From positions 372,001 through 436,000 of the forward strand of contig NZ_BSTF01000006.1 in the NCBI RefSeq assembly GCF_030269365.1: a stretch of DNA of 64,000 bases, in the 5' to 3' direction. Below, piece after piece: positions 1 to 6,994 of the stretch. Position 1 is the first letter of the stretch. Every line of letters starts with the position of its first letter. The notes under the pieces are model-generated. The model was given only the letters and a program-made list of their open reading frames with translations. It had not been told where the DNA came from and did not search any database. The position numbers were made by a program, and so were the translations under genes. The stretch is from Lentzea sp. NBRC 102530. Its GTDB lineage: Bacteria; Actinomycetota; Actinomycetes; Mycobacteriales; Pseudonocardiaceae.

Positions 1-77
1 AGTTCGCTGCCCTGCCAGTCGCGGCGGGACTGCAGCAGGGCGAGCAGGCGCAGCAGGCGGGCCGAAGTTTCCAACAT
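1..77 (-). CDS. WYL/HTH-type transcriptional regulator, N-terminal fragment
   Basis: Only the first 25 codons lie in the window; the gene continues past the left edge. The peptide begins MLETSARLLRLLALLQSRRD and continues WQGSEL. This is the usual opening of the helix-turn-helix domain of YafY-like, WYL-domain regulators in actinobacteria. The ATG at 77 sits 8 nt after a TAAAGT box on the same strand, so the message is probably leaderless. It is divergent from the epoxide hydrolase starting at 130, and only 52 bp separate the two starts. Such regulators often sense small ligands through the WYL domain, which is not visible here. Family assignment rests on the N-terminus alone. Confidence 0.7.
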   Translation of the reverse strand, partial: MLETSARLLRLLALLQSRRDWQGSE

Positions 78-85
78 GGACGGAC

Positions 86-91
86 ACTTTA
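86..91 (-). promoter_or_regulatory. -10 element of the WYL-type regulator
   Basis: Read on the minus strand this is TAAAGT, a TANNNT -10 hexamer ending 8 nt before the ATG at 77. A start at or next to the ATG would give a leaderless mRNA. No clear -35 box is seen. Confidence 0.4.
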
Positions 92-117
92 GGACAGATG
101 CTGGCCGCAAGGTTCGT

Positions 118-123
118 TAGCCT
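118..123 (+). promoter_or_regulatory. -10 element of the epoxide hydrolase gene
   Basis: TAGCCT fits TANNNT and ends 6 nt before the ATG at 130, so transcription would begin at the start codon. No Shine-Dalgarno sequence precedes this ATG, which fits a leaderless message. Confidence 0.45.
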
Positions 124-129
124 CGGGTT

Positions 130-1212
130 ATGACGGAGATCAGGGAATTCCAGATCGCGATCGACGACGCCGACCTCGACGAGCTGAAGGCGCGGCTGGG
201 CAGGACGCGGTGGACCGACCAGGTCGAGGGGGCCGGGTCGCGCTATGGGGACTCCGTGGCGGACGTCCAGGAGATGGCGCGGTACTGGGCACAGGACTTC
301 GACTGGCGGGCGGTCGAGGCGCGGCTCAACTCCTTCCCGCAGTTCGTCACCGAGATCGACGGCACGAACGTGCACTTCCTGCACGTCACCAGCCCGAACC
401 CGGACGCGCTGCCGATCATGCTCATCCACGGCTGGCCGGGCTCGGTGATGGAGTTCGTGGACGTCGTCGAGCACCTGCGCGAGGACCACCACCTGGTGAT
501 CCCGTCGATCCCCGGCTTCGGGTTCTCAGGGCCGACGAACGACACGGGCTGGCACTCCGGCCGGATCGCGAGTGCGTTCGCCGAGCTCATGGCACGGCTG
601 GGGTACGAGCGGTACGGGGTGCACGGCAACGACGCCGGCGCGATCATCGCCCCGCAGGTCGGGCAGGCCGACCCGGAGCACGTCGTCGGGGTGCACGTCA
701 CGCAGGTCTTCTCCTTCCCCTCAGGTGACCCGGCCGAGATGGAGGGGCTGACCGAGGACGACCACCGGCGTCTCGGGGTGCTGCAGAACTTCTGGGAGAC
801 CATGTCCGGCTACGCCAAGCTCCAGCAGGCGCGGCCGCAGAACGTGGCGTTCGCGCTCGCCGACTCCCCCGTCGGGCAGCTCGCCTGGACCATGCAGCTG
901 ATGGGTGAACCGGCCGTCACGAAGGACTTCCTGCTGGCGAACGTCGCGATCTACTGGTTCACCGGCACCGCCGGGTCGTCCGCGCGGCTGTACTTCGAGG
1001 ACGCCCACCGCGAGGACCAGCCCGGCCCGACGACCGTGCCGATGGGGGTGGCGGTCTTCCCCGACGACTTCCAGACCATCCGCCGCTTCGCCGAGCGCGA
1101 CCACCACAACCTCGTGCACTGGTCGGAGTTCGAGACGGGCGGGCACTACTCCGGGCACGACTCGCCGGAGCTGCTGGCGGGCGACATCCGGGTGTTCTTC
1201 GCGAAGATGTAG
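130..1212 (+). CDS. Epoxide hydrolase (EHN domain, alpha/beta hydrolase)
   Basis: The 360-residue protein has the epoxide hydrolase N-terminal (EHN) region at about residues 1-105, followed by an alpha/beta hydrolase core. HGWPGS at 100-105 forms the oxyanion-hole loop. GNDAG at 166-170 is the nucleophile elbow, with Asp168 in the place of the nucleophilic Asp of the family. The C-terminal GGHYSGHDSPE segment carries the catalytic His. Enzymes of this family hydrate epoxides to diols in the cytoplasm; the natural substrate is unknown. The elbow has Ala where many relatives have Trp (GGDWG). The divergent WYL-type regulator is the likely local controller, by position only. Confidence 0.85.
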   Translation: MTEIREFQIAIDDADLDELKARLGRTRWTDQVEGAGSRYGDSVADVQEMARYWAQDFDWRAVEARLNSFPQFVTEIDGTNVHFLHVTSPNPDALPIMLIHGWPGSVMEFVDVVEHLREDHHLVIPSIPGFGFSGPTNDTGWHSGRIASAFAELMARLGYERYGVHGNDAGAIIAPQVGQADPEHVVGVHVTQVFSFPSGDPAEMEGLTEDDHRRLGVLQNFWETMSGYAKLQQARPQNVAFALADSPVGQLAWTMQLMGEPAVTKDFLLANVAIYWFTGTAGSSARLYFEDAHREDQPGPTTVPMGVAVFPDDFQTIRRFAERDHHNLVHWSEFETGGHYSGHDSPELLAGDIRVFFAKM

Positions 1213-1242
1213 GGCGCGCCGCACTGGCTCGAGGCGGGGTTG

Positions 1243-1396
1243 CGGGGACTGGCGGGTGGCGGTCGCGGCCGGGGCGTTCCTGGCCATGATCGCCGACACC
1301 ACGATCCCCGAGGCCTGCGAACGCGCCCGCCTCCACACCGGCCTGTGCACCACGGCGGGATTCCTCACGGCCTTCGTGGTCGAACGGCTGGGCTAG
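1243..1396 (+). pseudogene. ZIP-family metal transporter, C-terminal remnant
   Basis: In one frame between the epoxide hydrolase stop and 1396 the DNA reads VAVAAGAFLAMIADTTIPEA, followed by about 28 further residues to a TAG. The AGAFLAMIADTTIPEA block and the closing hydrophobic stretch resemble the last two membrane helices of ZIP/GufA zinc transporters, which typically read AGAxLxMLADTMMPEA. There is no start codon or N-terminal part, so this looks like the 3' stump of a deleted gene. Its stop overlaps the end of the convergent methyltransferase by 4 bases. Confidence 0.55.
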
Positions 1397-2022
1397 ACGC
1401 GCCAGACCGTTGCGCCGCGGGTCTCGGTGCTCTCCAGCGTCATCGGCACCGGCACCTCGTAGCGGGCCTGCGCGGCGAACCGGCCGGGCGGCAGGTGCGC
1501 CCGGTCCGGGTCCCCCAGCAGCACCAACGCCCCCCGCGCCGCCGCACGCAGCAGGAACGGCAGCACCAGGGCGGTGATCGCGGCGTCGTAGAACGCATCG
1601 CCCGCCAGCACCACGTCGGCGCCGTGGGCGTCGCTGTCGAGCTGGTCGTCGCCCAGGACGGTGACCGCGACCCCGTTCGCGGCCGCGTTGAGCTGCACCG
1701 CCGTCAACGCCAGCGGGTCGATGTCGTTCGCGGTGACCGAGTCCGCTCCGGCCAGGGCCGCGGCGATCGCCACCAGGCCCGACCCGCACGCCAGGTCGAA
1801 CACCTTCTTGTCGCGCACCAGGCCCGCGTTGTCCAGCAGGTGCCGCGCCAGCGCCTGGCCACCCGCCCACGGGAACGCCCAGAACGGCGGCTGGTCGTGG
1901 TGGGTGAGCTCCCACAGGTCCATCGCCTCGGCCGCGCTGTGCAGCACCACCTCCGGCACCAGCGGCACGGGGGTCAGCGTCGTGTTGGCGAGCACGAACT
2001 CGGTGAGCGTGGGCGCGGACAT
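1393..2022 (-). CDS. Class I SAM-dependent methyltransferase (COG3897-like)
   Basis: A 209-residue protein with the Rossmann methyltransferase signature FDLACGSGLVAIAAALAGAD (motif I) and then TANDIDPLAL, the acidic end of beta-2 that holds the SAM ribose. The PFWAFPWAGGQALARHLLD segment just before motif I is typical of the predicted nicotinamide N-methylase/lysine methyltransferase-like family COG3897. The acceptor cannot be told from sequence. I chose the ATG at 2022 (MSAPTLTEF) because homologues start near this point and the longer frame upstream is low-complexity. It is transcribed in the same direction as the SDR gene upstream, 50 bp apart. Confidence 0.75.
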   Translation of the reverse strand: MSAPTLTEFVLANTTLTPVPLVPEVVLHSAAEAMDLWELTHHDQPPFWAFPWAGGQALARHLLDNAGLVRDKKVFDLACGSGLVAIAAALAGADSVTANDIDPLALTAVQLNAAANGVAVTVLGDDQLDSDAHGADVVLAGDAFYDAAITALVLPFLLRAAARGALVLLGDPDRAHLPPGRFAAQARYEVPVPMTLESTETRGATVWRV

Positions 2023-2072
2023 GACGGTGAAGCTTAGGGGCAGCGCGCGGGCGGCCCGCAGAGGCGAAAGCC

Positions 2073-2768
2073 TCACATCCCGCCGGCCACCCGCAGGATC
2101 GCCCCGGTCGTGTACGAGGCCTCGTCCGAGAGCAGCCACGCGATGGCGTTCGCGATCTCCTCGGGCTCACCGGGACGCCCCAGCGGGATCTTGGAGGCCA
2201 CCCGGTCGGGACGGTCCGGCACGCCGGACAGCACGTGGATGTCGGTGCGGACGGTGCCGGGCTGCACGCAGTTGACCCGGATGCCGCGCGGCGCGAGTTC
2301 CTTGGCCAGGCCGATTGTCAACGCGTCCACGGCGGCCTTCGAGGCGGCGTAGTGCACGTACTCCCCCGGACTGCCCAGCGTCGCCGCCCCTGACGACACG
2401 GTCACGATCGATCCCGAGGTCATCCGGCGCGCCGCCTCCCGCGCCACGAGCAACGCGCCGACCACGTTGACGTCCACCACGCGGCGCAGGTCCTCGGTGC
2501 GCAACTCGGCCAGCGGCCCGACCGGCGAGGTGATGCCCGCGTTGCTGACCACCCCGGTGACCTCACCCGCCGCGTCGAACAGGCGCGCCACGTCCTCCTC
2601 GGAAGCCGTGTCCGCCCGCACCGCCGTGACCCCGAGTTCCTTCTCCAACGCCCGCGCCTCGTCCTGCGCCTGGCGGTAGCTGATCACGACCTCGTGGCCG
2701 TCGCGGACGAGCCTGCGCGCGGTCGCGGCACCGATACCCCGGCTTCCCCCGGTGATCACCGTTGTCAT
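2073..2768 (-). CDS. SDR family oxidoreductase
   Basis: A short-chain dehydrogenase of 231 residues. ITGGSRGIGAA near residues 4-14 is the TGxxxGxG NADP-binding motif, SNAG corresponds to NNAG, and the catalytic Ser (VSSGAATL) and YAASK (YxxxK) are present. The C-terminal RVNCVQPGTVRTD and GxILRVAGGM end are typical of FabG-like reductases. It probably reduces a carbonyl with NADPH; the substrate is unknown. The ATG at 2768 fits the family start. The divergent PadR gene begins 49 bp away and is the obvious candidate regulator. Confidence 0.85.
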   Translation of the reverse strand: MTTVITGGSRGIGAATARRLVRDGHEVVISYRQAQDEARALEKELGVTAVRADTASEEDVARLFDAAGEVTGVVSNAGITSPVGPLAELRTEDLRRVVDVNVVGALLVAREAARRMTSGSIVTVSSGAATLGSPGEYVHYAASKAAVDALTIGLAKELAPRGIRVNCVQPGTVRTDIHVLSGVPDRPDRVASKIPLGRPGEPEEIANAIAWLLSDEASYTTGAILRVAGGM

Positions 2769-2786
2769 GCCACCCACCCTAACCCT

Positions 2787-2792
2787 TATACT
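2787..2792 (+). promoter_or_regulatory. Likely -10 element of the PadR gene
   Basis: TATACT is a near-consensus -10 in the 49-bp gap between the divergent SDR and PadR starts. The gap is unusually A/T rich for this genome and holds a second, related TATAC word at 2803, so it may also contain the PadR operator. Confidence 0.45.
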
Positions 2793-2817
2793 CGGCACCG
2801 GATATACGGGAGCGGAT

Positions 2818-3405
2818 ATGACGTTCAAGCGCACGAATCCCCTGGCCCTGGCAGTGCTCGCCCTGCTCACCGAGCGGCCGATGCACCCCTACGAGATGGC
2901 GCAGACCATGCGCGAACGCCACCAGGAAGAGGTCGTCAAGCTCAACTACGGCTCCCTCTACACCGTCGTGGAGTCGCTGCACCGCCATGAGCTGATCACC
3001 GCCGCGGCCGTGCAGAAGGCCGGCAACCGACCCGAACGCACCGTCTACGCCATCACCGGGACCGGCACGGCGGAACTGCACTCGTGGCTGCGCGCCCTGA
3101 TCGCCGAACCCGCGCGCGAGTACCGGCGGTTCGAGGCCGGGATCTCGATGGTCGGCCTGCTGCCGCCCGCCGAGGCGCTCGACGTCGTGCAACGCAGGTC
3201 GGCGGCCGTGGGCGAGCAGCTCACCGCGCTGGCCGTGCTGCTGGAGAAGCTCGCGGGCATGGGACTGCCCCAGCTCGCGTGGATCGAACTCGACTACCGC
3301 CTGGCGATGCTGCGCGCCGAACGCGAGTGGCTCGCCTGGTTCGCCACCGCTACCCGCGAGGGCACGGTCGGCGGCTACCCAGGCTGGGAGGACAGGCACC
3401 GATGA
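2818..3405 (+). CDS. PadR family transcriptional regulator
   Basis: A 195-residue regulator. The N-terminal winged helix contains NPLALAVLALLTERPMHPYEMA and the typical NYGSLYTVVESLHR recognition region. The C-terminal half matches the Vir-like PadR dimerisation domain. PadR proteins are usually repressors that lift on binding an aromatic or drug-like ligand. The ATG at 2818 fits the family start. It probably controls itself, the small gene that overlaps its end, and the divergent SDR gene 49 bp away. Confidence 0.85.
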   Translation: MTFKRTNPLALAVLALLTERPMHPYEMAQTMRERHQEEVVKLNYGSLYTVVESLHRHELITAAAVQKAGNRPERTVYAITGTGTAELHSWLRALIAEPAREYRRFEAGISMVGLLPPAEALDVVQRRSAAVGEQLTALAVLLEKLAGMGLPQLAWIELDYRLAMLRAEREWLAWFATATREGTVGGYPGWEDRHR

Positions 3406-3731
3406 GACTGCTGTTCGAGGTGACCGGCGTCGTGCGGTTACCGCTGGAGGTCGTGCGCGAGCGGATGTTCGCCGACGCCGGCGAGTCCGGTTCGCACCGG
3501 CTCGTGGACCGCGAGCGGGGCGTCATCGCCCACTGGGGCGACTGGTGGTACCGCGGCGAGGACTCCCTGCACCCCCACCCCGAGGGCGCGCTGATCCGGC
3601 ACCGCGTCCACAACATCGCCCGCCAGGGCAACTGGGCGCCGTACCTGGCCAACAAGCTGTTCCTCGGCCACCGCGCCCGCCTGGAGGAGGACATGCGGGC
3701 GCGGGTGCGTGCTCTGGAGGCTCGGAGCTGA
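3402..3731 (+). CDS. Small conserved hypothetical protein coupled to PadR
   Basis: A 109-residue protein beginning MRLLFEVTGVVRLPLEVVRE. Its start overlaps the PadR stop (ATGA), so the two are almost certainly translated together. The fold looks alpha+beta and resembles SRPBCC-type proteins (ligand-binding or lipid-like pockets) in its strand pattern, with WGDWWYRGEDSLHPHPEG and then an amphipathic C-terminal helix. I do not recognise a catalytic motif, so no function is assigned. Confidence 0.65.
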   Translation: MRLLFEVTGVVRLPLEVVRERMFADAGESGSHRLVDRERGVIAHWGDWWYRGEDSLHPHPEGALIRHRVHNIARQGNWAPYLANKLFLGHRARLEEDMRARVRALEARS

Positions 3732-3732
3732 C

Positions 3733-3768
3733 CGAACACCGCCGGCGCGCCGAACACCGCCGGCGCGC
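3733..3768 (+). repeat. Tandem 18-bp direct repeat (two exact copies)
   Basis: The unit CGAACACCGCCGGCGCGC occurs at 3733-3750 and again at 3751-3768 with no change. It lies immediately after the small PadR-linked gene, in the degraded region of the DoxX remnant, and probably arose by slippage. Confidence 0.85.
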
Positions 3769-3963
3769 ACAGCACGAGGTGGACCGGCACCGTCGCGCCC
3801 TCACCACGCCGATGTCCTCGACCTGCCCGGACGTGAAGTCCTCCGCCCACGCCGTGCGCGGCTCGGTCGTCAGGGCCTGTTTCGGCTTCGCCAACTCGGT
3901 GAAGCCCGCCATGAGGTACAGGGCCGCCGGCACCCCCGACGCGATCCGCACCACGACGTTCAT
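3740..3963 (-). pseudogene. DoxX-like membrane protein, broken remnant
   Basis: From the ATG at 3963 the minus strand reads MNVVVRIASGVPAALYLMAG then FTELAKPKQAL and AWAEDFTSGQVEDIG. This is the first membrane helix and the KP(K/Q)xxL...WxxDFxxxQVxxIG pattern of DoxX-like proteins. After about 54 codons the frame becomes Arg/Cys rich and loses similarity; a second frame carries hydrophobic residues (VPVHLVLCAPAVF). The remaining helices are absent. The 18-bp tandem repeat lies in the degraded part. I read it as a frameshifted, truncated gene. Confidence 0.5.
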
Positions 3964-4018
3964 GACCACCGAACCCAGGCTGCGTGGGGAGACCACAGGT
4001 GACCGACACCACCGCCGT

Positions 4019-4037
4019 TGAGGTAAGGGTGGCCTTA
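4019..4037 (+). promoter_or_regulatory. Iron-box-like operator (IdeR/DmdR type)
   Basis: By hand alignment, 13 of 19 bases agree with the actinobacterial iron-box consensus TTAGGTTAGGCTAACCTAA, including AGGTAAGG on the left and CCTTA on the right. It covers about -52 to -34 relative to the predicted start of transcription of the sucrase/ferredoxin-like gene, a suitable place for an iron-dependent repressor. Confidence 0.45.
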
Positions 4038-4058
4038 GTCCTCACCCGAACGGCCGTA

Positions 4059-4064
4059 TAGGGT
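4059..4064 (+). promoter_or_regulatory. -10 element of the sucrase/ferredoxin-like gene
   Basis: TAGGGT (TANNNT) ends 6 nt before the ATG at 4071. The predicted transcript therefore starts at the start codon and has no leader. Confidence 0.45.
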
Positions 4065-4070
4065 GTGCAG

Positions 4071-4934
4071 ATGAGGTGCTCGATACTCTCCGACTTCGCG
4101 GGTGAACCGCTGGCCGGCACGGCCGCGACCGCGACGGCGTGGCTGTGCCTGGAGCAGCCGGGCCCCTGGGGGCGCGACGCCCTGCTGGAGAGCCACCTCG
4201 ACCCCGAACTCGGCGCGGAACTGTCCCGCCGCGCCGCGGGCACCGGCGTGCGCATCCTGCTCATCCGCCGCCCCGGCAAGCACTTCGACGACCACCTCCC
4301 GGCACGCCGCCGCCTGTACCTGGCCTCGACGAAGCCCGGCGCCTCATGGCTGGAGCAGGCCGATCTCGCCTCTCCGGAGGAGTGCCTCGAACTCGACTTC
4401 GAGGCGTTGGGCGCGGGCCGCTCCACGGCGTTCGGCACCCCGGTCGACGATCCGCTGCTGCTGGTCTGCACCAACAGCAAACGCGACGTCTGCTGCGCCC
4501 TGTACGGCCGCCCGATCGCCACCGCGCTCAACCTGTGGGAGTGCACGCACACCGGAGGGCACAGGTTCGCGCCCACCGGGGTCCTTCTGCCCACAGGTCA
4601 CCTGTACGGACGCCTCGACCACCAGTTGGCCCAGCGCGTCGTCACGGAGGGCATCGTCGCCGACCGGTGCCGCGGCCGTTCCTGCTTCACCCCCAGGGGG
4701 CAGGTGGCCGAGGTCGCGGTCCGCTCGCAGATCGGCGAGTCCCGCGACGTGCTCACCGTCGTCGCCGAGACGGCCGACTCCGCGACCGTGCGGCACGCCG
4801 ACGGCCGCGAGTGGAGGGTGACGCTGACCGAGCAGCCGGTGCCACCGCGTCCCGCGAGCTGCGGCAAGTCCCCGGACATCGCGATCGCCCTGGTCGCCAC
4901 CGCCATCGACGAACTGGCGCGCGTCTGCCGCTGA
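4071..4934 (+). CDS. Sucrase/ferredoxin-like family protein
   Basis: A 287-residue cytoplasmic protein of the sucrase/ferredoxin-like family, a thioredoxin-fold group related to [2Fe-2S] ferredoxins. Candidate cluster ligands are in LVCTNSKRDVCCALYG and DRCRGRSC. The conserved WECTHTGGHRFAPTGVLLPTG block with its Cys and His lies in the middle. The function of the family is poorly known; redox chemistry is an inference. I chose the ATG at 4071 over the GTG at 4065 because a -10 box places the transcript start exactly there. The iron-box-like site upstream suggests iron-responsive control. Confidence 0.8.
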   Translation: MRCSILSDFAGEPLAGTAATATAWLCLEQPGPWGRDALLESHLDPELGAELSRRAAGTGVRILLIRRPGKHFDDHLPARRRLYLASTKPGASWLEQADLASPEECLELDFEALGAGRSTAFGTPVDDPLLLVCTNSKRDVCCALYGRPIATALNLWECTHTGGHRFAPTGVLLPTGHLYGRLDHQLAQRVVTEGIVADRCRGRSCFTPRGQVAEVAVRSQIGESRDVLTVVAETADSATVRHADGREWRVTLTEQPVPPRPASCGKSPDIAIALVATAIDELARVCR

Positions 4935-4977
4935 CCGGCGTTCGCCGATCGGGCGCGGGTCCGCGGCCGAGCGGTGC

Positions 4978-5610
4978 TCACTCGTCCACGACCGCGATCG
5001 CCCGCACCGGCATGGTGCCCATGCCCACCACCGGCATCGGCAGCGCCGTGAACCGCGCACCCCGCGCGGGCACCTGCTCCAGGTTCGTCAGGTGCTCCAC
5101 GATCGGGATGCCCGCGCCCAGCAGCCCCTGGTGCGCCGGCCGGGTCAGGTCGGTGGCGTCGTCGATGTTGAGCGAGTCGATGCCGACCAGCGCGGGCCCG
5201 GCGGCGATCAGCGCCTCGACGACGTCCGCGGTGAGGAACGGGTGCCCGTGCTGGTAGGCGTCGGTGCCCCAGTGCCGCGACCAGCCGGTGTGGAACAGCA
5301 CCGCGTGCCCCGCGAGCTCCGGCCCGGCCGGATCACCGATCCGCAGCACGGCGACGGGCACGTCGACGACCCGTTCCAGCGGCAGGCCCGCGGTGTCGTA
5401 GCCGCCCTGGTGGTAGTGCGCCGGCGTGTCCAGGTACGTGCCGGTGTTCGCGATCAGGTCGATCTGGCCGATCTCGAACGACACCCCGTGCGCCATCCGC
5501 GCCGCGGTCTCCTCCCGGCTGACGTAGGTGGACACGCTCGGCGGCCTCATGCCGCCCATGGTCGTCATGCCGTGGACGATGGGGTGGCTGAGGTCGACGA
5601 TGCGGCGCAT
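4978..5610 (-). CDS. Cyclase family protein (kynurenine formamidase-like)
   Basis: A 210-residue metal-dependent hydrolase of the cyclase/KynB family. DLSHPIVHGM at the N-terminus and NTGTYLDTPAHYHQGG in the middle correspond to the metal-binding HxGTHxDxPxH region, here with Tyr replacing one His (GTYLDTPAHY). FHTGWSRHWG and GIDSLNIDD are also family features. Members open amides or lactams such as N-formylkynurenine. No tryptophan-degradation genes are nearby, so the substrate is open. The ATG at 5610 fits the family start. Confidence 0.75.
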   Translation of the reverse strand: MRRIVDLSHPIVHGMTTMGGMRPPSVSTYVSREETAARMAHGVSFEIGQIDLIANTGTYLDTPAHYHQGGYDTAGLPLERVVDVPVAVLRIGDPAGPELAGHAVLFHTGWSRHWGTDAYQHGHPFLTADVVEALIAAGPALVGIDSLNIDDATDLTRPAHQGLLGAGIPIVEHLTNLEQVPARGARFTALPMPVVGMGTMPVRAIAVVDE

Positions 5611-5637
5611 GCGCCCAGTATGAAGTGATCTTGCCGC

Positions 5638-5643
5638 TACCCT
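5638..5643 (+). promoter_or_regulatory. -10 element of the P-loop kinase gene
   Basis: TACCCT (TANNNT) ends 7 nt before the GTG at 5651, predicting a leaderless message. Confidence 0.4.
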
Positions 5644-5650
5644 CGGCCGA

Positions 5651-6181
5651 GTGCCCCGGCTGATCCACCTCAACGGCCCCACCGGCGTCGGCAAGTCCAC
5701 GATCGCCGCCCGCTACGCCAGCGAGCACCCCCGCACGCTCAACCTCGACGCCGACGAGATCGTCCGCCTCGTCGGCGGCTGGCGCGAGGACTTCTACGGC
5801 GCCGTCGACCTCGTCCGGCCCCTCGCGCTGAGCATGGCCGCCACCCACCTGGCCTCGGGCCACGACGTCGTCATGCCCCAGCTGATCATGCGCCACACCG
5901 AACGGGACAGGTTCGCGGCCGCCGCGGCGTCGGCGGGCGGCACCTACACCGAGTTCGTCCTCCTCGCCCCCGCCGAGGTCGCGGTCGGCCGGTACCGCGA
6001 GCGCACGCACCACATCGACCACGTCGTGGAGGCTTTGGGCGCAGAGCGGATCATCCACGACAGCCACGCGCGGATCGAGGACTATCTCACGACCGGCACT
6101 GAAGTCATCGAGGCATCAGGCTCGGTGGAGCACACCTACGCCACGCTGCTGGCGAGACTGGCCTCAGCCGGACTCCGCTGA
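5651..6181 (+). CDS. P-loop kinase / AAA-family ATPase
   Basis: A 176-residue nucleotide-binding protein with Walker A NGPTGVGKST at about residues 8-17 and LNLDADEIVRLVGGW after it, where an Asp usually contacts the acceptor in small-molecule kinases. The later RERTHHIDH segment may act as the arginine-rich lid. Size and layout resemble shikimate/gluconate/chloramphenicol-type kinases, but the acceptor is unknown. It starts at a GTG directly after a -10 box (leaderless). Its 3' end overlaps the convergent TetR gene by 18 bp. Confidence 0.7.
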   Translation: MPRLIHLNGPTGVGKSTIAARYASEHPRTLNLDADEIVRLVGGWREDFYGAVDLVRPLALSMAATHLASGHDVVMPQLIMRHTERDRFAAAAASAGGTYTEFVLLAPAEVAVGRYRERTHHIDHVVEALGAERIIHDSHARIEDYLTTGTEVIEASGSVEHTYATLLARLASAGLR

Positions 6182-6775
6182 CCTCTGCCCACCGGCACCG
6201 CCGCCCGGCACGGTCGCCGAGAACACGCCGATCCCCAGCGCGTACGGGTCGTCCAGCCCCACCGTGCGCAACGTCTCCACCGGCAACGCCAGCAGCGAGA
6301 TCGCCACCCCGAGGAAGTAGGCGTCCAGCAGCCCGGTGTCGCGCACCGTCGAGGGCAGGCCCGCCGCCTGCTGCAACGACGCCGCCGCCTCCGCGTTCGC
6401 CAGCACCATCCCGGACAGGGCCTCCCGCACACCCGGCCGGCGCACCGCCTCCAGGTACAGCTCGACCATCGCGAGCATCTGGGTCGGGTCGTCGGCCACC
6501 GCGCGGCGCAACAGGGCCGGGTAGAGCTCGGCGACGTCGGTGGCGCCGATGTCGGGCGGGGTGGTCTCCCGCAGGCGTTCGACCGCGGCCTGGTGCAGCG
6601 CGGTCATCCGCGCGGCGCAGGCGGTGAGGATCGACTCGCGGGTCGGGAAGTAGTTCTTGGTCGTGCCGATGGGGACGCCTGCCTCGCGGTCGATCGCGCG
6701 GTGGGTCAGGCCCCGGCCGCCCTCCACCGCGAGGATCTGGATCGCGGTGTCGCACAGGAGATCACGACGGCTCAC
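6164..6775 (-). CDS. TetR family transcriptional regulator
   Basis: A 203-residue regulator. The N-terminal HTH reads RRDLLCDTAIQILAVEGGRG, followed by LTHRAIDREAGVPIGTTKNYFPTRESIL, a clear TetR signature. The C-terminal domain is helical and resembles the TetR_C group found with efflux or catabolic genes. Three GTG codons (6802, 6787, 6775) could start it. I chose 6775 because a TAGTGT box ends 8 nt upstream and because homologues begin at SRRD. The stop of the small zinc-ribbon ORF upstream lies just inside this start. Confidence 0.8.
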   Translation of the reverse strand: MSRRDLLCDTAIQILAVEGGRGLTHRAIDREAGVPIGTTKNYFPTRESILTACAARMTALHQAAVERLRETTPPDIGATDVAELYPALLRRAVADDPTQMLAMVELYLEAVRRPGVREALSGMVLANAEAAASLQQAAGLPSTVRDTGLLDAYFLGVAISLLALPVETLRTVGLDDPYALGIGVFSATVPGGGAGGQRSAESG

Positions 6776-6968
6776 GGTCCGGGACACTAGCAAGATCACC
6801 ACCGGTGTGGTGAATCGGGGCGAACGTGCTGGTCCCGGCCGTCGCGGTGACCTCGCCGCGCTCCACCACGAGGAACAGGCCGCACACGCAGCGGACGTAG
6901 GCGACCGCGCCGTGGCAGGAGACGGCGGAGGTGCTGGGCCAGTGGCAGGCGGGGCAGGTGGCGATCAT
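6762..6968 (-). CDS. Small Cys-rich (zinc-ribbon-like) protein
   Basis: A 68-residue ORF with an ATG 4 nt after a GGGGGAC stretch. It begins MIATCPACHWPST and continues SCHGAVAYVRCVCG, giving a CxxC, a single Cys and a CxC that could bind one zinc. The rest (VVERGEVTATAGTSTFAPIHH) looks like ordered protein rather than a shadow frame. It runs in the same direction as TetR and its 3' end overlaps the TetR start by 14 bp, so coupling is possible. I do not recognise the family. Confidence 0.55.
   Translation of the reverse strand: MIATCPACHWPSTSAVSCHGAVAYVRCVCGLFLVVERGEVTATAGTSTFAPIHHTGGDLASVPDREPS
6784..6789 (-). promoter_or_regulatory. -10 element of the TetR gene
   Basis: TAGTGT on the minus strand ends 8 nt before the GTG at 6775. 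This supports that start and a short or absent leader. It lies inside the upstream small ORF. Confidence 0.35.
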
Positions 6969-6994
6969 GTCCCCCAGCGTGCTGTCATGGTCTA

